Source: Mariniblastus sp. (GTDB lineage Bacteria > Planctomycetota > Planctomycetia > Pirellulales > Pirellulaceae). Taken from it: a DNA stretch of 41,410 bases. The DNA is taken from positions 1 through 41,410 of the forward strand of contig JAQWLH010000197.1 in assembly GCA_029247405.1 (NCBI GenBank). The letters run 5' to 3'. The notes beneath the pieces are model-generated. The model ran no database searches and was not told the origin of the DNA. It saw only the letters and a program-made list of their open reading frames with translations. A program made the translations under genes and the position numbers. Numbering within the stretch: position 1 is the first letter of the stretch; each line of letters opens with the position of its first letter. Positions 1 through 8,324 of the stretch are shown here, piece after piece.

Positions 1-995
1 CGGCTGAATTCGCCCATCCAAATAACAGCGACATCATCGAGCATGCTTCGCTCGGCAAGATCTTCCATCAAGGCACTCATGCCCTTATCCAATTCGGGGA
101 GTTTTTGATCTTGGAGTGTCGAGAAAATGTTTTGGTGGTTATCCCACCCACCCAAACTGACTTCAACGAATGGAACGCCCGCTTCAACCAACCGACGTGC
201 CATCAAGCAACCGCGTCCAAAGTTCGTCTTTCCGTAACGCTCTTGAACCGGTTCCGGTTCCTGCAAAACTTTAAAGGCTTTCATTTGGTCACTGGTCATG
301 AGGCTCAGTGTTTTCCCAATGACTTTAGCATGCTCAGATGCAGCGATACCTCGGTTCTCGTCAATGAATCCTGACTCCATCATCTTGAGAGCCTGAACCC
401 GTTGCGTCAGACGGTCGGGAGCAATTCCCATATCCAGATTCCGAACCTGGCCGTTTGAATTGACAGAAAATGGAGCCCAAGACATTCCCAGAAACCCCGG
501 ACCTTCGCTATTTCCACCCACCGAAACAAAGGGGGGAATTTCAAGATCCTGACGAGTGTGTGATAACTGGTGGGCGATCACCGAACCGTAACTCGGATGC
601 TTAACGTTTGGATTGGGAACATATCCCGTGTGCATGTAGTATCGCCCACGCATGTGATCAGCTTCACGAGTACTCATGGACCGAACAAGCGACATCTTGT
701 CCATGTTTTTGGCCATCATGGGCATGTGTTCGCAAATTTGAAAATCACCGTTGGTGGAGATCGGCTTGAACGGACCGCCTGTTGCCGCCCCGGGCTTAAG
801 GTCCCAAATGTCCATCGTTGACGGCCCGCCCCCCATCCATAGCATGATGGCGGCCTTACGATTCTTTTTTAGTGTCGGAGCATTCGCTTTAAGCGTTTGC
901 CCCAGAGCCAAGGCACTTCCTGCCATTGCCGAAGCCCCAGCAAGGTGGCTCATAAAGTGACGTCGATTCATTCCGGTCGGTGTTCGCAAATTCAT
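1..995 (-). CDS. DUF1501 family secreted protein, 3' end outside the window
   Basis: Translating the minus strand from the ATG at 993-995 gives 331 residues that stay open to the left edge, so the C-terminus is missing; family members are usually about 430-480 residues. The N-terminus has a twin-arginine motif (NRRHFMSHLAG) followed by a small-residue hydrophobic stretch, which indicates Tat export. The start of the mature domain (AAIMLWMGGGPSTMDIWDLK) is the DUF1501 signature, a family distantly related to sulfatases and alkaline phosphatases. Further conserved blocks are RSMSTREADH and VSLGGWDNHQN. It lies about 100 nt downstream of the DUF1549/DUF1553 gene on the same strand; this pairing is very common in planctomycetes and suggests one operon. 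The family is known but its substrate is not, so I infer only an exported protein that acts with its partner. An alternative in-frame ATG at 971 (residue 9) is possible. Confidence 0.9.
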   Translation of the reverse strand, partial: MNLRTPTGMNRRHFMSHLAGASAMAGSALALGQTLKANAPTLKKNRKAAIMLWMGGGPSTMDIWDLKPGAATGGPFKPISTNGDFQICEHMPMMAKNMDKMSLVRSMSTREADHMRGRYYMHTGYVPNPNVKHPSYGSVIAHQLSHTRQDLEIPPFVSVGGNSEGPGFLGMSWAPFSVNSNGQVRNLDMGIAPDRLTQRVQALKMMESGFIDENRGIAASEHAKVIGKTLSLMTSDQMKAFKVLQEPEPVQERYGKTNFGRGCLMARRLVEAGVPFVEVSLGGWDNHQNIFSTLQDQKLPELDKGMSALMEDLAERSMLDDVAVIWMGEFS

Positions 996-1096
996 GTGCT
1001 TCTTTCTGTCAAAACCAAACGACTAAACGTCGAATAAATAGGCTAACGTTATTGTAACTCAATTCGACATGCAATTTAGATGCCGACCCACAAAAA

Positions 1097-2779
1097 TTAG
1101 TGATTAAAAATGAACTCGTTGGTGTTCAAAACGACCCACCAAACGTCTTTAAGAGCCTCTTTCGTATCACCTTTTCGCGCCGCAAGAATACTCTTAGCTA
1201 AATCTCTCTCTTTTCCCTCAGGGCGACGCGAGAGCCCCTTGAGGAATAACTCATCGACTGATTTGGAGTAGCTCGTGTTAGTTTTTACCAAACGATCGAT
1301 CATCGTACCTTTGTTTACTGCAGTGGCTTTTTTGATCATATCGCCGTTAAACATCATCAAGATCTGCGGGATAGTACCATTAAAAGTCGTCGATTCCTCA
1401 CCTTCATCGGTTCCAAAGGCGGTAGTAAACTGACGAAGCCAGAGGTTCTTGTTCTGCTCCTGCTTTTCGTAACTTCCTTGAGTCTCCGCTTCATTAGCCA
1501 CTAACAAAGACTCGTAAAGTTGCTCCGCTTCCATTTGCCGAATGTAAAAATGCGTGAATTTGGGTGACTCCCCGAGCATTGGATCATCCTTCTCATTTGA
1601 GCGTGTCCGCTTGCTCGAGAGACTGTAGGGCTTACTTAAGGCAATCCACTTCATCAGTTCACGCAAGTCGTATCCAGAACTGTTAAATTCTTGTGCCAGA
1701 TAGTCGAGTAATTCGGGGTTAGAAGGAATATTGTGTGGTCCAAGATCATCGACCGGAGAGGTGAATCCGTAACCCAGAAAATGAGCCCACATGCGATTAA
1801 CAATTGACTTGGAAAAGGCGGGGGATTGAATCATCATCTCAGCCAATTTTTTCCGCCGATTGACAACGTTGACATACCCACTCGGATCAATCTCTTGCCC
1901 ATCAACGAATACTGGGTAGGCGACGCTCAGTAAACCGTTTCGCATCTCGTAAAAGATTTCTGCCTTTTCTGGGTTCTTCCCGTTTTCACCCTTAAAATCC
2001 TGATCCGCCAACTGGGCCACACCACCATCACGTGCTCGCATGCCTCCCTGAAAAGCTTTCACCTGCCGGAAGAACGCATTCATTTCCCAGTATTTTTGTT
2101 GCTTCCAGTCATTAAAGGGATGGTTGTGGCACTGGGTACACTGAACCTGAAGCCCAAGAAAAATCTTTGTTGTTGCCGCAGTGGCCAATGATGCATTTTC
2201 TTCATTAACCTTGTCAATTAGAAAGTTCGTCGCGCCATTGAAAGCCTTGTCGCCCGGAGTAGTCGTTCCCGTTGCAGTCACTAACTCTTCCACCAACTTA
2301 TCGTAGGACTTTTCACGCGCGAACGAATCGCGGAGATACTTTTGCATTCCCTCACGACTGATCATCGAGTTGTTGTCGTTCCCACCCGTTCGACCAATCA
2401 AAAGATTTGTCCAAACAGTGGTCCAGTTTCTCGCAAATTCCTCGGTGTACATGTCGTCGTACAAAAGAGTCTCAACCAACAGTTGTTTTTTGTTTGACTC
2501 GCGACTGTCGAGAAAATCGCGAGTTTCCTTGACCGACGGAATTCGTCCGATCACGTCGAGAAAAACTCGACGACACCACTCACTTTCCGTGCATTCTCTG
2601 GATGGCTTTAGTTCGTATTCATCCCAAAGCTTCTTGACCAAAAGATTGATTTGCTCAACCTGTGATTCGGGGCGAACATGGTTGCTGACAATCGAAACGT
2701 ACTCCGTTTGAGCAAATCCGACCGAAACAAAAATCGAAGCGATCAAAATCGCCAGAAAGCCCTGTTTGCAGCATCCCAT
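1097..2779 (-). CDS. DUF1549/DUF1553 secreted protein with CxxCH motif
   Basis: This gene encodes 560 residues. I place the start at the ATG at 2777-2779 rather than at the upstream in-frame start at 2857. The shorter form begins directly with a signal peptide (MGCCKQGFLAILIASIFVSV, cleavage near GFAQ) and has a purine-rich GAGAG just upstream. Residues about 45-240 form DUF1549 (PSCyt2), ending in a heme-c-like CTQCH motif (C214, C217, H218) followed by NHPFNDW. The remainder is DUF1553 (PSD1), with the typical VNRMWAHFLGYGFTSP block. Planctomycetes carry dozens of such genes, usually next to DUF1501 genes, as here. The family is thought to belong to periplasmic or outer-compartment degradation or electron-transfer functions, but its biochemical role is unproven. 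Whether the CxxCH binds heme cannot be told from sequence. Confidence 0.92.
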   Translation of the reverse strand: MGCCKQGFLAILIASIFVSVGFAQTEYVSIVSNHVRPESQVEQINLLVKKLWDEYELKPSRECTESEWCRRVFLDVIGRIPSVKETRDFLDSRESNKKQLLVETLLYDDMYTEEFARNWTTVWTNLLIGRTGGNDNNSMISREGMQKYLRDSFAREKSYDKLVEELVTATGTTTPGDKAFNGATNFLIDKVNEENASLATAATTKIFLGLQVQCTQCHNHPFNDWKQQKYWEMNAFFRQVKAFQGGMRARDGGVAQLADQDFKGENGKNPEKAEIFYEMRNGLLSVAYPVFVDGQEIDPSGYVNVVNRRKKLAEMMIQSPAFSKSIVNRMWAHFLGYGFTSPVDDLGPHNIPSNPELLDYLAQEFNSSGYDLRELMKWIALSKPYSLSSKRTRSNEKDDPMLGESPKFTHFYIRQMEAEQLYESLLVANEAETQGSYEKQEQNKNLWLRQFTTAFGTDEGEESTTFNGTIPQILMMFNGDMIKKATAVNKGTMIDRLVKTNTSYSKSVDELFLKGLSRRPEGKERDLAKSILAARKGDTKEALKDVWWVVLNTNEFIFNH

Positions 2780-2895
2780 CGTGAGTCTCTCTGTTGGGTA
2801 GGTGGGTAAAATGCCGGAAAGACACATCCAGCAATTTTCAGTCTCTATTATTACCAAAAATCATTCAGAATATTAGTGTGAAGCAACAAAACCGA

Positions 2896-2933
2896 GTGTA
2901 TTAAAAACAAACAGCTGTACTATTTTAATACAC
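2896..2933. repeat. 11-bp perfect inverted repeat upstream of the DUF1549 gene
   Basis: The arm GTGTATTAAAA (2896-2906) is perfectly complementary to TTTTAATACAC (2923-2933), with 16 nt between them. It lies about 117 nt upstream of the DUF1549/1553 start on the minus strand. It could be an operator for that gene, or the last hairpin of the structured 3' region of the DUF1559 transcript. AT-richness makes it less stable than its neighbours. Confidence 0.6.
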
Positions 2934-2945
2934 CAAAATAAAACA

Positions 2946-2978
2946 GGCTGGTAAGCCCAATTTTTGCTCTTACCAGCC
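2946..2978 (-). terminator. Terminator-like hairpin, minus strand
   Basis: GGCTGGTAAG (2946-2955) pairs perfectly with CTTACCAGCC (2969-2978) across a 13-nt loop. On the minus strand the stem is followed by TGTTTTATTTTGG, a T-rich tail, so it could end transcripts arriving from the DUF1559 side. The tail is interrupted, so termination efficiency is uncertain. Confidence 0.5.
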
Positions 2979-3006
2979 CATTCCAAATAAAAATCTAATA
3001 ATAGCG

Positions 3007-3040
3007 GCCTAAACTGCTCGCCGAAGCGAACAGTCTAGGC
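3007..3040 (-). other. 15-bp hairpin with cUUCGg tetraloop (minus-strand RNA)
   Basis: The arms 3007-3021 and 3026-3040 enclose the four bases 3022-3025. Read as minus-strand RNA, the arms are GCCUAGACUGUUCGC and GCGAGCAGUUUAGGC with a UUCG loop. All 15 positions pair, two of them as G-U wobbles, and the loop is closed by C-G, giving the extra-stable cUUCGg tetraloop. Read as plus-strand RNA, the same two positions are A-C and C-A mismatches, so the structure is strand-specific. It may be a terminator, an mRNA 3' stabiliser, or part of a small RNA. Confidence 0.6.
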
Positions 3041-3056
3041 ACTGCCTCGTCTCTTC

Positions 3057-3086
3057 CGCTTCTTATTGCTCTCGCGATAAGAAGCG
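3057..3086. repeat. 10-bp perfect inverted repeat
   Basis: CGCTTCTTAT (3057-3066) pairs perfectly with ATAAGAAGCG (3077-3086) across a 10-nt loop. It is one of five inverted repeats packed between the DUF1559 stop and the DUF1549 start. No T-run follows directly on either strand. Confidence 0.55.
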
Positions 3087-3150
3087 AACCACTTCCAACT
3101 AGATGTAAAGCAAACAACATGCCAAACGAATAAACCAAGCTACGATCTTC

Positions 3151-3189
3151 GCGGACTTAACAAATTAGTTCACAAACTAATGTAGTCGC
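3151..3189. repeat. Composite hairpin with ATTAGTT/AACTAAT core
   Basis: The core ATTAGTT (3164-3170) and AACTAAT (3175-3181) pair around a 4-nt loop. An outer stem is formed by GCGgACT (3151-3157) and AGTCGC (3184-3189), with one bulged base and an asymmetric internal loop. It is the hairpin of the cluster nearest to the DUF1559 gene. Confidence 0.45.
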
Positions 3190-3377
3190 TTCCGAAATCG
3201 GCAGTACGAGCCTGAACGTTTTGCTGCAAGTTTGCCCTGTTTTGGTAGACCGACTGACTGGAGCATCCCCAATCACCCTCGAGAGGCCAAGGATCTCCAA
3301 CTCATTATCTTCAGGCCTCAGCTCTGCAACAATCAAGCATGCGGATCTCTCTGGTTGGGAGTTGGCCATCTGACCGC

Positions 3378-4184
3378 TTACCAATCGTTAACGACCTCGC
3401 CCCCCGCTTGGGTACCCAAACCGCTCCAAGCGGTTGCGTCAATTGAATCGTTGATAAAAACAACATGCCCATCGGCAAATCCGGCATTAACTCCGCCGCC
3501 AGAATGCCGGCTGCTAAAACCAATTTCGGTTTTTTCAAAGCCGGCTGAGTGCTTGTAGCCATTGATCGGAACACCGGTGGAACCACCGATACTAGACTCC
3601 TCACCTAAGCGTTGAAGCCAGTGATCGACAGCATCCTCTCCGCTTGCTGACCTGATCTCAAAATCAGAAATTGCTTCGCAATACATCACAGTGTTGCTCG
3701 CCCCATCTCGGCACTGCCGTTGATTTTTAAAACCGTCATAGGGGTCTTTGGAACTGGGTTCTCTTACGAATTGGCCTCCAGCATTTTCACGGACAGCCGT
3801 TCCACTGGCGACATAGAGGAAGTTGGATACAGCCGTTGGGCCTTTGCCGAACGGGTGATCGGCAACAGCACGCTCGCTGCTTGTTGGGCAAATCAACAAA
3901 TAATTGAACTGATTCTCTACCTCAGATGAGAGTTGCCCAAAACCGTCGGAGCTCGAAGCATTGGGCAGTCCGGTTCGGCGATTGATCATTCCCAAAGCGA
4001 GTTGTCGCACTTTGTTGGAACACTCAACTCGACGAGCTGCTTCACGCACATTCTGGACTGCCGGCAACAAAATACCAATCAAAATGCCGATGATGGCCAA
4101 CACAACAAGCAATTCGACTAACGTAAAGGCGAGTCGAAACGATTGCCTGCTTTGGAGTCCCTGAGGGCATTTGTCCGAATTCAT
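3378..4184 (-). CDS. DUF1559 protein with type IV prepilin-like N-terminus
   Basis: This is a 268-residue member of the planctomycete-expanded DUF1559 (SBP_bac_10/prepilin-like) family; relatives are usually 300-350 residues, so it is on the short side. The N-terminus carries a class III signal: a polar leader, then [20 protein letters not shown]. Peptidase cleavage is expected between A19 and F20, and the mature protein has Glu at position 5. The usual -1 residue is Gly, here Ala. The segment [20 protein letters not shown] is the family's characteristic amphipathic helix. The C-terminus has the conserved [15 protein letters not shown] block (H-X9-DG domain). It is probably an exported, membrane-anchored pseudopilin-like protein. 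No pilus assembly genes are nearby, so its partners are unknown. The downstream region is rich in hairpins. Confidence 0.9.
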   Translation of the reverse strand: MNSDKCPQGLQSRQSFRLAFTLVELLVVLAIIGILIGILLPAVQNVREAARRVECSNKVRQLALGMINRRTGLPNASSSDGFGQLSSEVENQFNYLLICPTSSERAVADHPFGKGPTAVSNFLYVASGTAVRENAGGQFVREPSSKDPYDGFKNQRQCRDGASNTVMYCEAISDFEIRSASGEDAVDHWLQRLGEESSIGGSTGVPINGYKHSAGFEKTEIGFSSRHSGGGVNAGFADGHVVFINDSIDATAWSGLGTQAGGEVVNDW

Positions 4185-4446
4185 AAATACCTGTTTTTCT
4201 GTATTTTGGCGAAACCTAAATGCTCACGAGCCTTACACGAGGTCTAGCAGGTAGAGGCGTCCTTTTTCTTTACTGTGACTTGACCACTTCTTTAACTGGT
4301 CCATCATTGTTTTCAATGATCAAACATCTTTAAACCAACCCAAAGCACGCAGCCTAAGTCACCGCGAGCAACAAGAACACCTGGATGGGTTCATCACCAG
4401 TGCACACCTTTGGTCTCAACACGGAGGCACCACTGCAACCATAGAT

Positions 4447-4959
4447 TTAGCTAAGCTTTCGTAATCCGCGTTCAACTCGCTCGCGGTTGAGCGTTTGAAA
4501 GGCGGTTGGACACAACTTCAAAAACTTAATTAATTGTGATGTCGAAAGGCCCAATCGCTCGGCCGCAGACTTGACATCAAATTCTTTAGCGGCGATTCGG
4601 TCCAAAGCCTCCGAGAGCAAGCTTGCAAAGTCTGGATGATTGGGGTTGATCACCAGTTTGCGGGATTTAATGCGAGATTTCCAAAGCTCGCTTTGCAGTT
4701 CGCCTTGTGCAACTTCTGCGCGAATCAAGACTGCCAAATTGACTCGCAAGCGTTCAATAGCGACTTCTCGGTTTCGATTTTGGCTGCGTTTCTCACTGGC
4801 CTGGCCAACAACTCCAGTCGGATCGTGAGTGATTACAATTGCCGTTTCAACTTTGTTTCGATGCTGTCCTCCAGGCCCACTGCCACGAGTCCGTTTCACG
4901 GTACAACTTTCCAATAGGGTCTCAATTGGCAGACATGCAGGGTGAAATTCGTGATTCAA
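4447..4959 (-). CDS. Peptide chain release factor-like (RF-1 domain, GGQ) protein
   Basis: The 170-residue product contains an RF-1 type domain in its first ~100 residues, with the peptidyl-tRNA hydrolysis motif SGPGGQHRNKVETAI (GGQ at 30-32). There is no codon-recognition domain, so it resembles ArfB/ICT1-type or class-I-release-factor-like rescue proteins that hydrolyse peptidyl-tRNA on stalled ribosomes. Unlike ArfB it has no long basic C-terminal tail. Its last ~50 residues instead look like a helix-turn-helix (DVKSAAERLGLSTSQLIKFL). The GGQ glutamine and flanking residues are intact. Ribosome rescue is inferred from the family and is not shown here. The neighbouring genes are unrelated. 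Confidence 0.85.
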   Translation of the reverse strand: MNHEFHPACLPIETLLESCTVKRTRGSGPGGQHRNKVETAIVITHDPTGVVGQASEKRSQNRNREVAIERLRVNLAVLIRAEVAQGELQSELWKSRIKSRKLVINPNHPDFASLLSEALDRIAAKEFDVKSAAERLGLSTSQLIKFLKLCPTAFQTLNRERVERGLRKLS

Positions 4960-5052
4960 GCGACGTTACCTTTCAATACAGCCATTGATGGTTTAGTGGA
5001 GAAATCCCTACTTCTTAAATTATGGCGATTCCATTTTCACCAAATTCAAGGC

Positions 5053-5080
5053 TTGGGTTTAAGTTCATTAGGTTTAGAAT
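5053..5080 (+). promoter_or_regulatory. Candidate promoter of the Ser/Thr kinase gene
   Basis: TTGGGT (5053-5058) and TAGAAT (5075-5080) are separated by 16 nt, about 92 nt upstream of the kinase start. The -10 differs from TATAAT at one position and the -35 matches at the TTG core. This is a pattern match only; planctomycete promoters are poorly defined. Confidence 0.3.
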
Positions 5081-5172
5081 AGCACAACCTCGGGAACTCA
5101 ACCGACCGCGATCAATGCGGTTTTCCTAGATCCTATCCCGAAATAACCGTCAGCCAGAAAGCCCTACCACCC

Positions 5173-7026
5173 ATGGCACTTGATTCTATCGGCCCATACA
5201 AGTTTCAGGGAATCCTCGGTCGCGGTGGGATGGGCACCGTCTATCGTGGTCGTCACGAAGAATCCGGTGAATTTCATGCCATCAAAATCCTCGCGCCGAC
5301 GTACGCCCACGACCCGCATTTCCGCGGTCGGTTTGAATCAGAGATTAAAGCCCTGATTAAACTCGACCACCCGAACATTGTTCGGCTTTTGAGCTTTGGG
5401 CAGGAAGACGGCATGCTTTTTTTCTCGATGGAATTAGTTGAAGGCAACAGTCTTTTCCACATGCAGAAAAAAGGACATCGCTTTGACTGGCGAGAGATTA
5501 TCAGCATCGCACGCGACGTTAGTAAAGGACTCCGTCACGCTCATGACCGCGGTATCATTCATCGCGACTTGAAACCGGGCAATCTCTTGATGACCGTCGA
5601 CCAATATGGCGAACCCTCCGGCGTTAAGATCACAGACTTTGGGATTGCGAAGCAATTTGGAACGTCAATGAATACCGGAGACAATGTGCTTGGCACCATG
5701 GATTTCATGAGTCCTGAGCAAGGCAAAGGGGAACCGGTCACCATCCGGAGTGACCTTTACAGTTTGGGGACGGTGCTGTTCACTTTGCTATCCGGTAGAC
5801 CCCCATTCACGGCTAACTCAGTCGAAGAATCACTGCGCAATTTAACACGTGTTCCGGCACCACGAATCAGTAGTCTGGTCCCCGATGTCCCAAAAGAATT
5901 AGATGACATTATCAAACGGCTGATGGCAAAGCGCCCCGAGGATCGCATTCAAACCGCGCAAGCCTTGCTTCATAAAATTGAAGAAGTCGAAATGACTCTT
6001 CGTGACAACAGCCAAGCTAAAACAATCCACCCAAACGCCAACCCGCACGAAACATTTGACATCGCCGATCCTCAAACCGAAATCGCTCCAAAATCAAAAA
6101 GCAGCAAATCTTCAGACGACAAAACAGCAACTCTGGAGATGAACAAAAACACGGTTGAGCACACCAACCATGGAGATGACAATTTAAGCCAGGCGACCCA
6201 CGTCGACTATTTTAATACCGTTGACGACGAGATTCGCAAACAACACGTTGATCACATCCCCGAGGCTAAAAAAGGTGGCGTTATTCCCGTCGCCCTCGCC
6301 TTCGTAGCCGTTGTTTTGCTTGGCGGTTTTGGAATTTACCAAGCCTACCAAGCACCCAGTGCAGAGTCTTTATTCGTGCTCATCGAAGAGAACTCAGACC
6401 GCCCCAACCAAGTTCTCGACGAAATTGACATTTTCCTCGAAAACTACCCGGACGAATCGCGAGCTCAGAAGGTGAGGGAGCTTAAAGAAGTCGGCGAAGC
6501 AGTCAGTCTGTACAATTCACTTTGCAACACATTAACGGTTCGAAGCGGCATCAAAGGAGAAAACCGCCTTTCAGAAATCGAACAGCAGTTCCTCAGCATT
6601 GTTGAACTCGCTGAAGCGAATCCTGCACAAGCCGATGCAAAAATGGCGGCTTTCGTCACCGTCCACACCGCCTCCAACTTAAACCCTGGCGATCAAAAAT
6701 GCGTCGATGCGGCGGTCGGCTATCAAGTCAAAATCAAAAACGACGCACGAACCAAAGTCCTTCATGACTTGACCCAAATTAAAGCAGCGATGAACGAAGC
6801 CGCCAAACGGACGGACCCAGCGGGAGCCATTCCAATTTTTGAATCCATCATTGAACTTTACGGGGACACAGATTGGGGCATCATTGACGAGGCCGACGAA
6901 GGAAGAGCCTACGTCACCAAAGCTCGGGCTGTTTTAGCCGCGATGAAAACAGCCAAAGAAAAGGCCGACCGAGGTGAACTGCGTCCAACTGATGGCAGAG
7001 ACAAAAGCCCGAACAACCAAAACTAA
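5173..7026 (+). CDS. Hanks-type serine/threonine protein kinase, membrane-anchored
   Basis: The 617-residue protein starts with a complete Hanks-type kinase domain (about 8-273). It has the glycine loop GRGGMGTVYRG, catalytic Lys38 (AIKIL), Glu57, the catalytic loop HRDLKPGNLL (D132), DFG at 155-157, and SPEQ at 180-183. All key residues are present, so it should be active. A low-complexity charged linker of about 90 residues is followed by a single transmembrane segment (about 366-390, VALAFVAVVLLGGFGIYQAY). A roughly 225-residue helical region then probably lies on the far side of the membrane. This is the PknB-like layout, but no PASTA repeats are visible. It probably senses something through the C-terminal region and phosphorylates cytoplasmic targets; neither is identifiable from context. 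It stands alone, with a candidate promoter upstream. Confidence 0.95.
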   Translation: MALDSIGPYKFQGILGRGGMGTVYRGRHEESGEFHAIKILAPTYAHDPHFRGRFESEIKALIKLDHPNIVRLLSFGQEDGMLFFSMELVEGNSLFHMQKKGHRFDWREIISIARDVSKGLRHAHDRGIIHRDLKPGNLLMTVDQYGEPSGVKITDFGIAKQFGTSMNTGDNVLGTMDFMSPEQGKGEPVTIRSDLYSLGTVLFTLLSGRPPFTANSVEESLRNLTRVPAPRISSLVPDVPKELDDIIKRLMAKRPEDRIQTAQALLHKIEEVEMTLRDNSQAKTIHPNANPHETFDIADPQTEIAPKSKSSKSSDDKTATLEMNKNTVEHTNHGDDNLSQATHVDYFNTVDDEIRKQHVDHIPEAKKGGVIPVALAFVAVVLLGGFGIYQAYQAPSAESLFVLIEENSDRPNQVLDEIDIFLENYPDESRAQKVRELKEVGEAVSLYNSLCNTLTVRSGIKGENRLSEIEQQFLSIVELAEANPAQADAKMAAFVTVHTASNLNPGDQKCVDAAVGYQVKIKNDARTKVLHDLTQIKAAMNEAAKRTDPAGAIPIFESIIELYGDTDWGIIDEADEGRAYVTKARAVLAAMKTAKEKADRGELRPTDGRDKSPNNQN

Positions 7027-7198
7027 CCCACTTAGACAAAGCTCCTGTATCGGTATTCTTGCCGAATATGGAACCAGAATAAATCACCTCGAACCTATTA
7101 ATGGAACCGAGAAGGATCAGAAAACCGTTACAAGCTTTCACTGGAACGATCCTGCGTCAACTTTATTTTAAACCCCATTACGAAAATAGTGTTACGCC

Positions 7199-8068
7199 AT
7201 GGCAAACGATCTCTCACTGCAACACCGACCGATCACTTCCCTATTTCCAGCCTTTACCAACGACGACTTTGAGAGATACCGCTTAACGGATGAGCAAATC
7301 AATTTCTTCCACGACCAAGGCTACCTGTCAGGAATCAAGTTGCTCGATGCTCCTCAACTCGAAGCACTTCGAGACGGACTATCTACTTTTTTCCGAGCCG
7401 ATCATGAAGGTAGAGAACTTTGGCATGAGTATCACACCAATGAATCAGGAGACCCCAATCACGTGCTGTTTCACGCACTAGGGGCCTGGCGGATTCAACC
7501 AGCCTTTCACGACATCCTTTGGAATCCGAGGTTCCTTGTTCCCGCCAGCCAGTTACTCGGAGGATCTGTCCGATTCTGGCACGACCAACTCTTTTGCAAA
7601 CCTGCAAAACATGGTGGCAATGTCGCGTGGCATCAAGATTATTCCTACTGGACGCGAACTAGACCCATGGCGCACTTGACCTGCTGGACAGGTCTGGACA
7701 ACGCGACAAAAGACAACGGCTGCCTTCAGTACATTCCCAAGAGCCACCATTGGGATCTACTACCAATAACCGGTTTGGCAGGTGATATGGATGCGATCAA
7801 AGAAGTACTCGACGACCAACAGTGGAAAAGCTTTCAAAATCCAGTCGCCGTTGAACTCGAAGCGGGCTATTGCTCATTCCACCATCCGTTGATGATTCAC
7901 GGATCAAACGACAACAAAACTGATTGTCCACGTCGGGCCGTCGTCTTGAATGTGATTCGTGACGGTGTCAAATCGTACGCCGACGAGGAGTTGCTCGCCG
8001 GGGTGCCACCGATCCCCAAAGGCAACAAAATGGAGGGACAGTTTTTCCCCTTGTTGTACGAGGCTTGA
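7199..8068 (+). CDS. Phytanoyl-CoA dioxygenase family (PhyH) protein
   Basis: This 289-residue protein is of the Fe(II)/2-oxoglutarate-dependent PhyH family. The iron-binding triad is visible as H145 and D147 (AWHQDYSYW) and H234 (HPLMIHGS). An arginine at 245/246 (CPRRAVVL) is placed to bind 2-oxoglutarate. The N-terminal helix [17 protein letters not shown] is also typical. Members hydroxylate diverse small substrates, including lipids, osmolytes, secondary metabolites and quorum signals, and the large planctomycete paralog families are mostly uncharacterised. The substrate cannot be read from the neighbours: an upstream kinase at 173 nt and a convergent CotH gene downstream. The cytoplasm is likely because no signal peptide is present. 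Confidence 0.92.
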   Translation: MANDLSLQHRPITSLFPAFTNDDFERYRLTDEQINFFHDQGYLSGIKLLDAPQLEALRDGLSTFFRADHEGRELWHEYHTNESGDPNHVLFHALGAWRIQPAFHDILWNPRFLVPASQLLGGSVRFWHDQLFCKPAKHGGNVAWHQDYSYWTRTRPMAHLTCWTGLDNATKDNGCLQYIPKSHHWDLLPITGLAGDMDAIKEVLDDQQWKSFQNPVAVELEAGYCSFHHPLMIHGSNDNKTDCPRRAVVLNVIRDGVKSYADEELLAGVPPIPKGNKMEGQFFPLLYEA

Positions 8069-8324
8069 TGCCGGGCACCGGTAAACGGTTACTTGCTGCA
8101 ACGCCGCATCCTGTCTGCTGCCAATACAAGGACTTCACGCAAGCCCAGACTGTTGCCCTCATGCACGTCCCTGGGCTCAATTGGACCACGTCTTGAACCA
8201 CCATTGGGCATGGCGCAGAAAAAGCAACTCGCCCCCCCAAGCCATCCGAAGCAAGACATTGGTCTCTTCACCCAACCTACAAAATCTAGCCCCTGCATCC
8301 GTCAACCGAAAGCCACACCGTGCG

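Noticed and set aside
2120-2155. CTQCH motif as proof of a c-type cytochrome
   Set aside because: The motif is a fixed feature of DUF1549 proteins, and heme attachment is not established. I kept the family name only.
3157-3384. A 75-codon minus-strand frame beginning at the DUF1559 stop
   Set aside because: It has no family motif, starts with TTG inside the preceding gene, and its end lies in the composite hairpin at 3151-3189. Untranslated 3' sequence explains it better.
4303-4320. ATCATTG-tttt-CAATGAT hairpin
   Set aside because: It is a 7-bp AT-rich stem without a T-tract, common by chance in this composition. No function can be argued.
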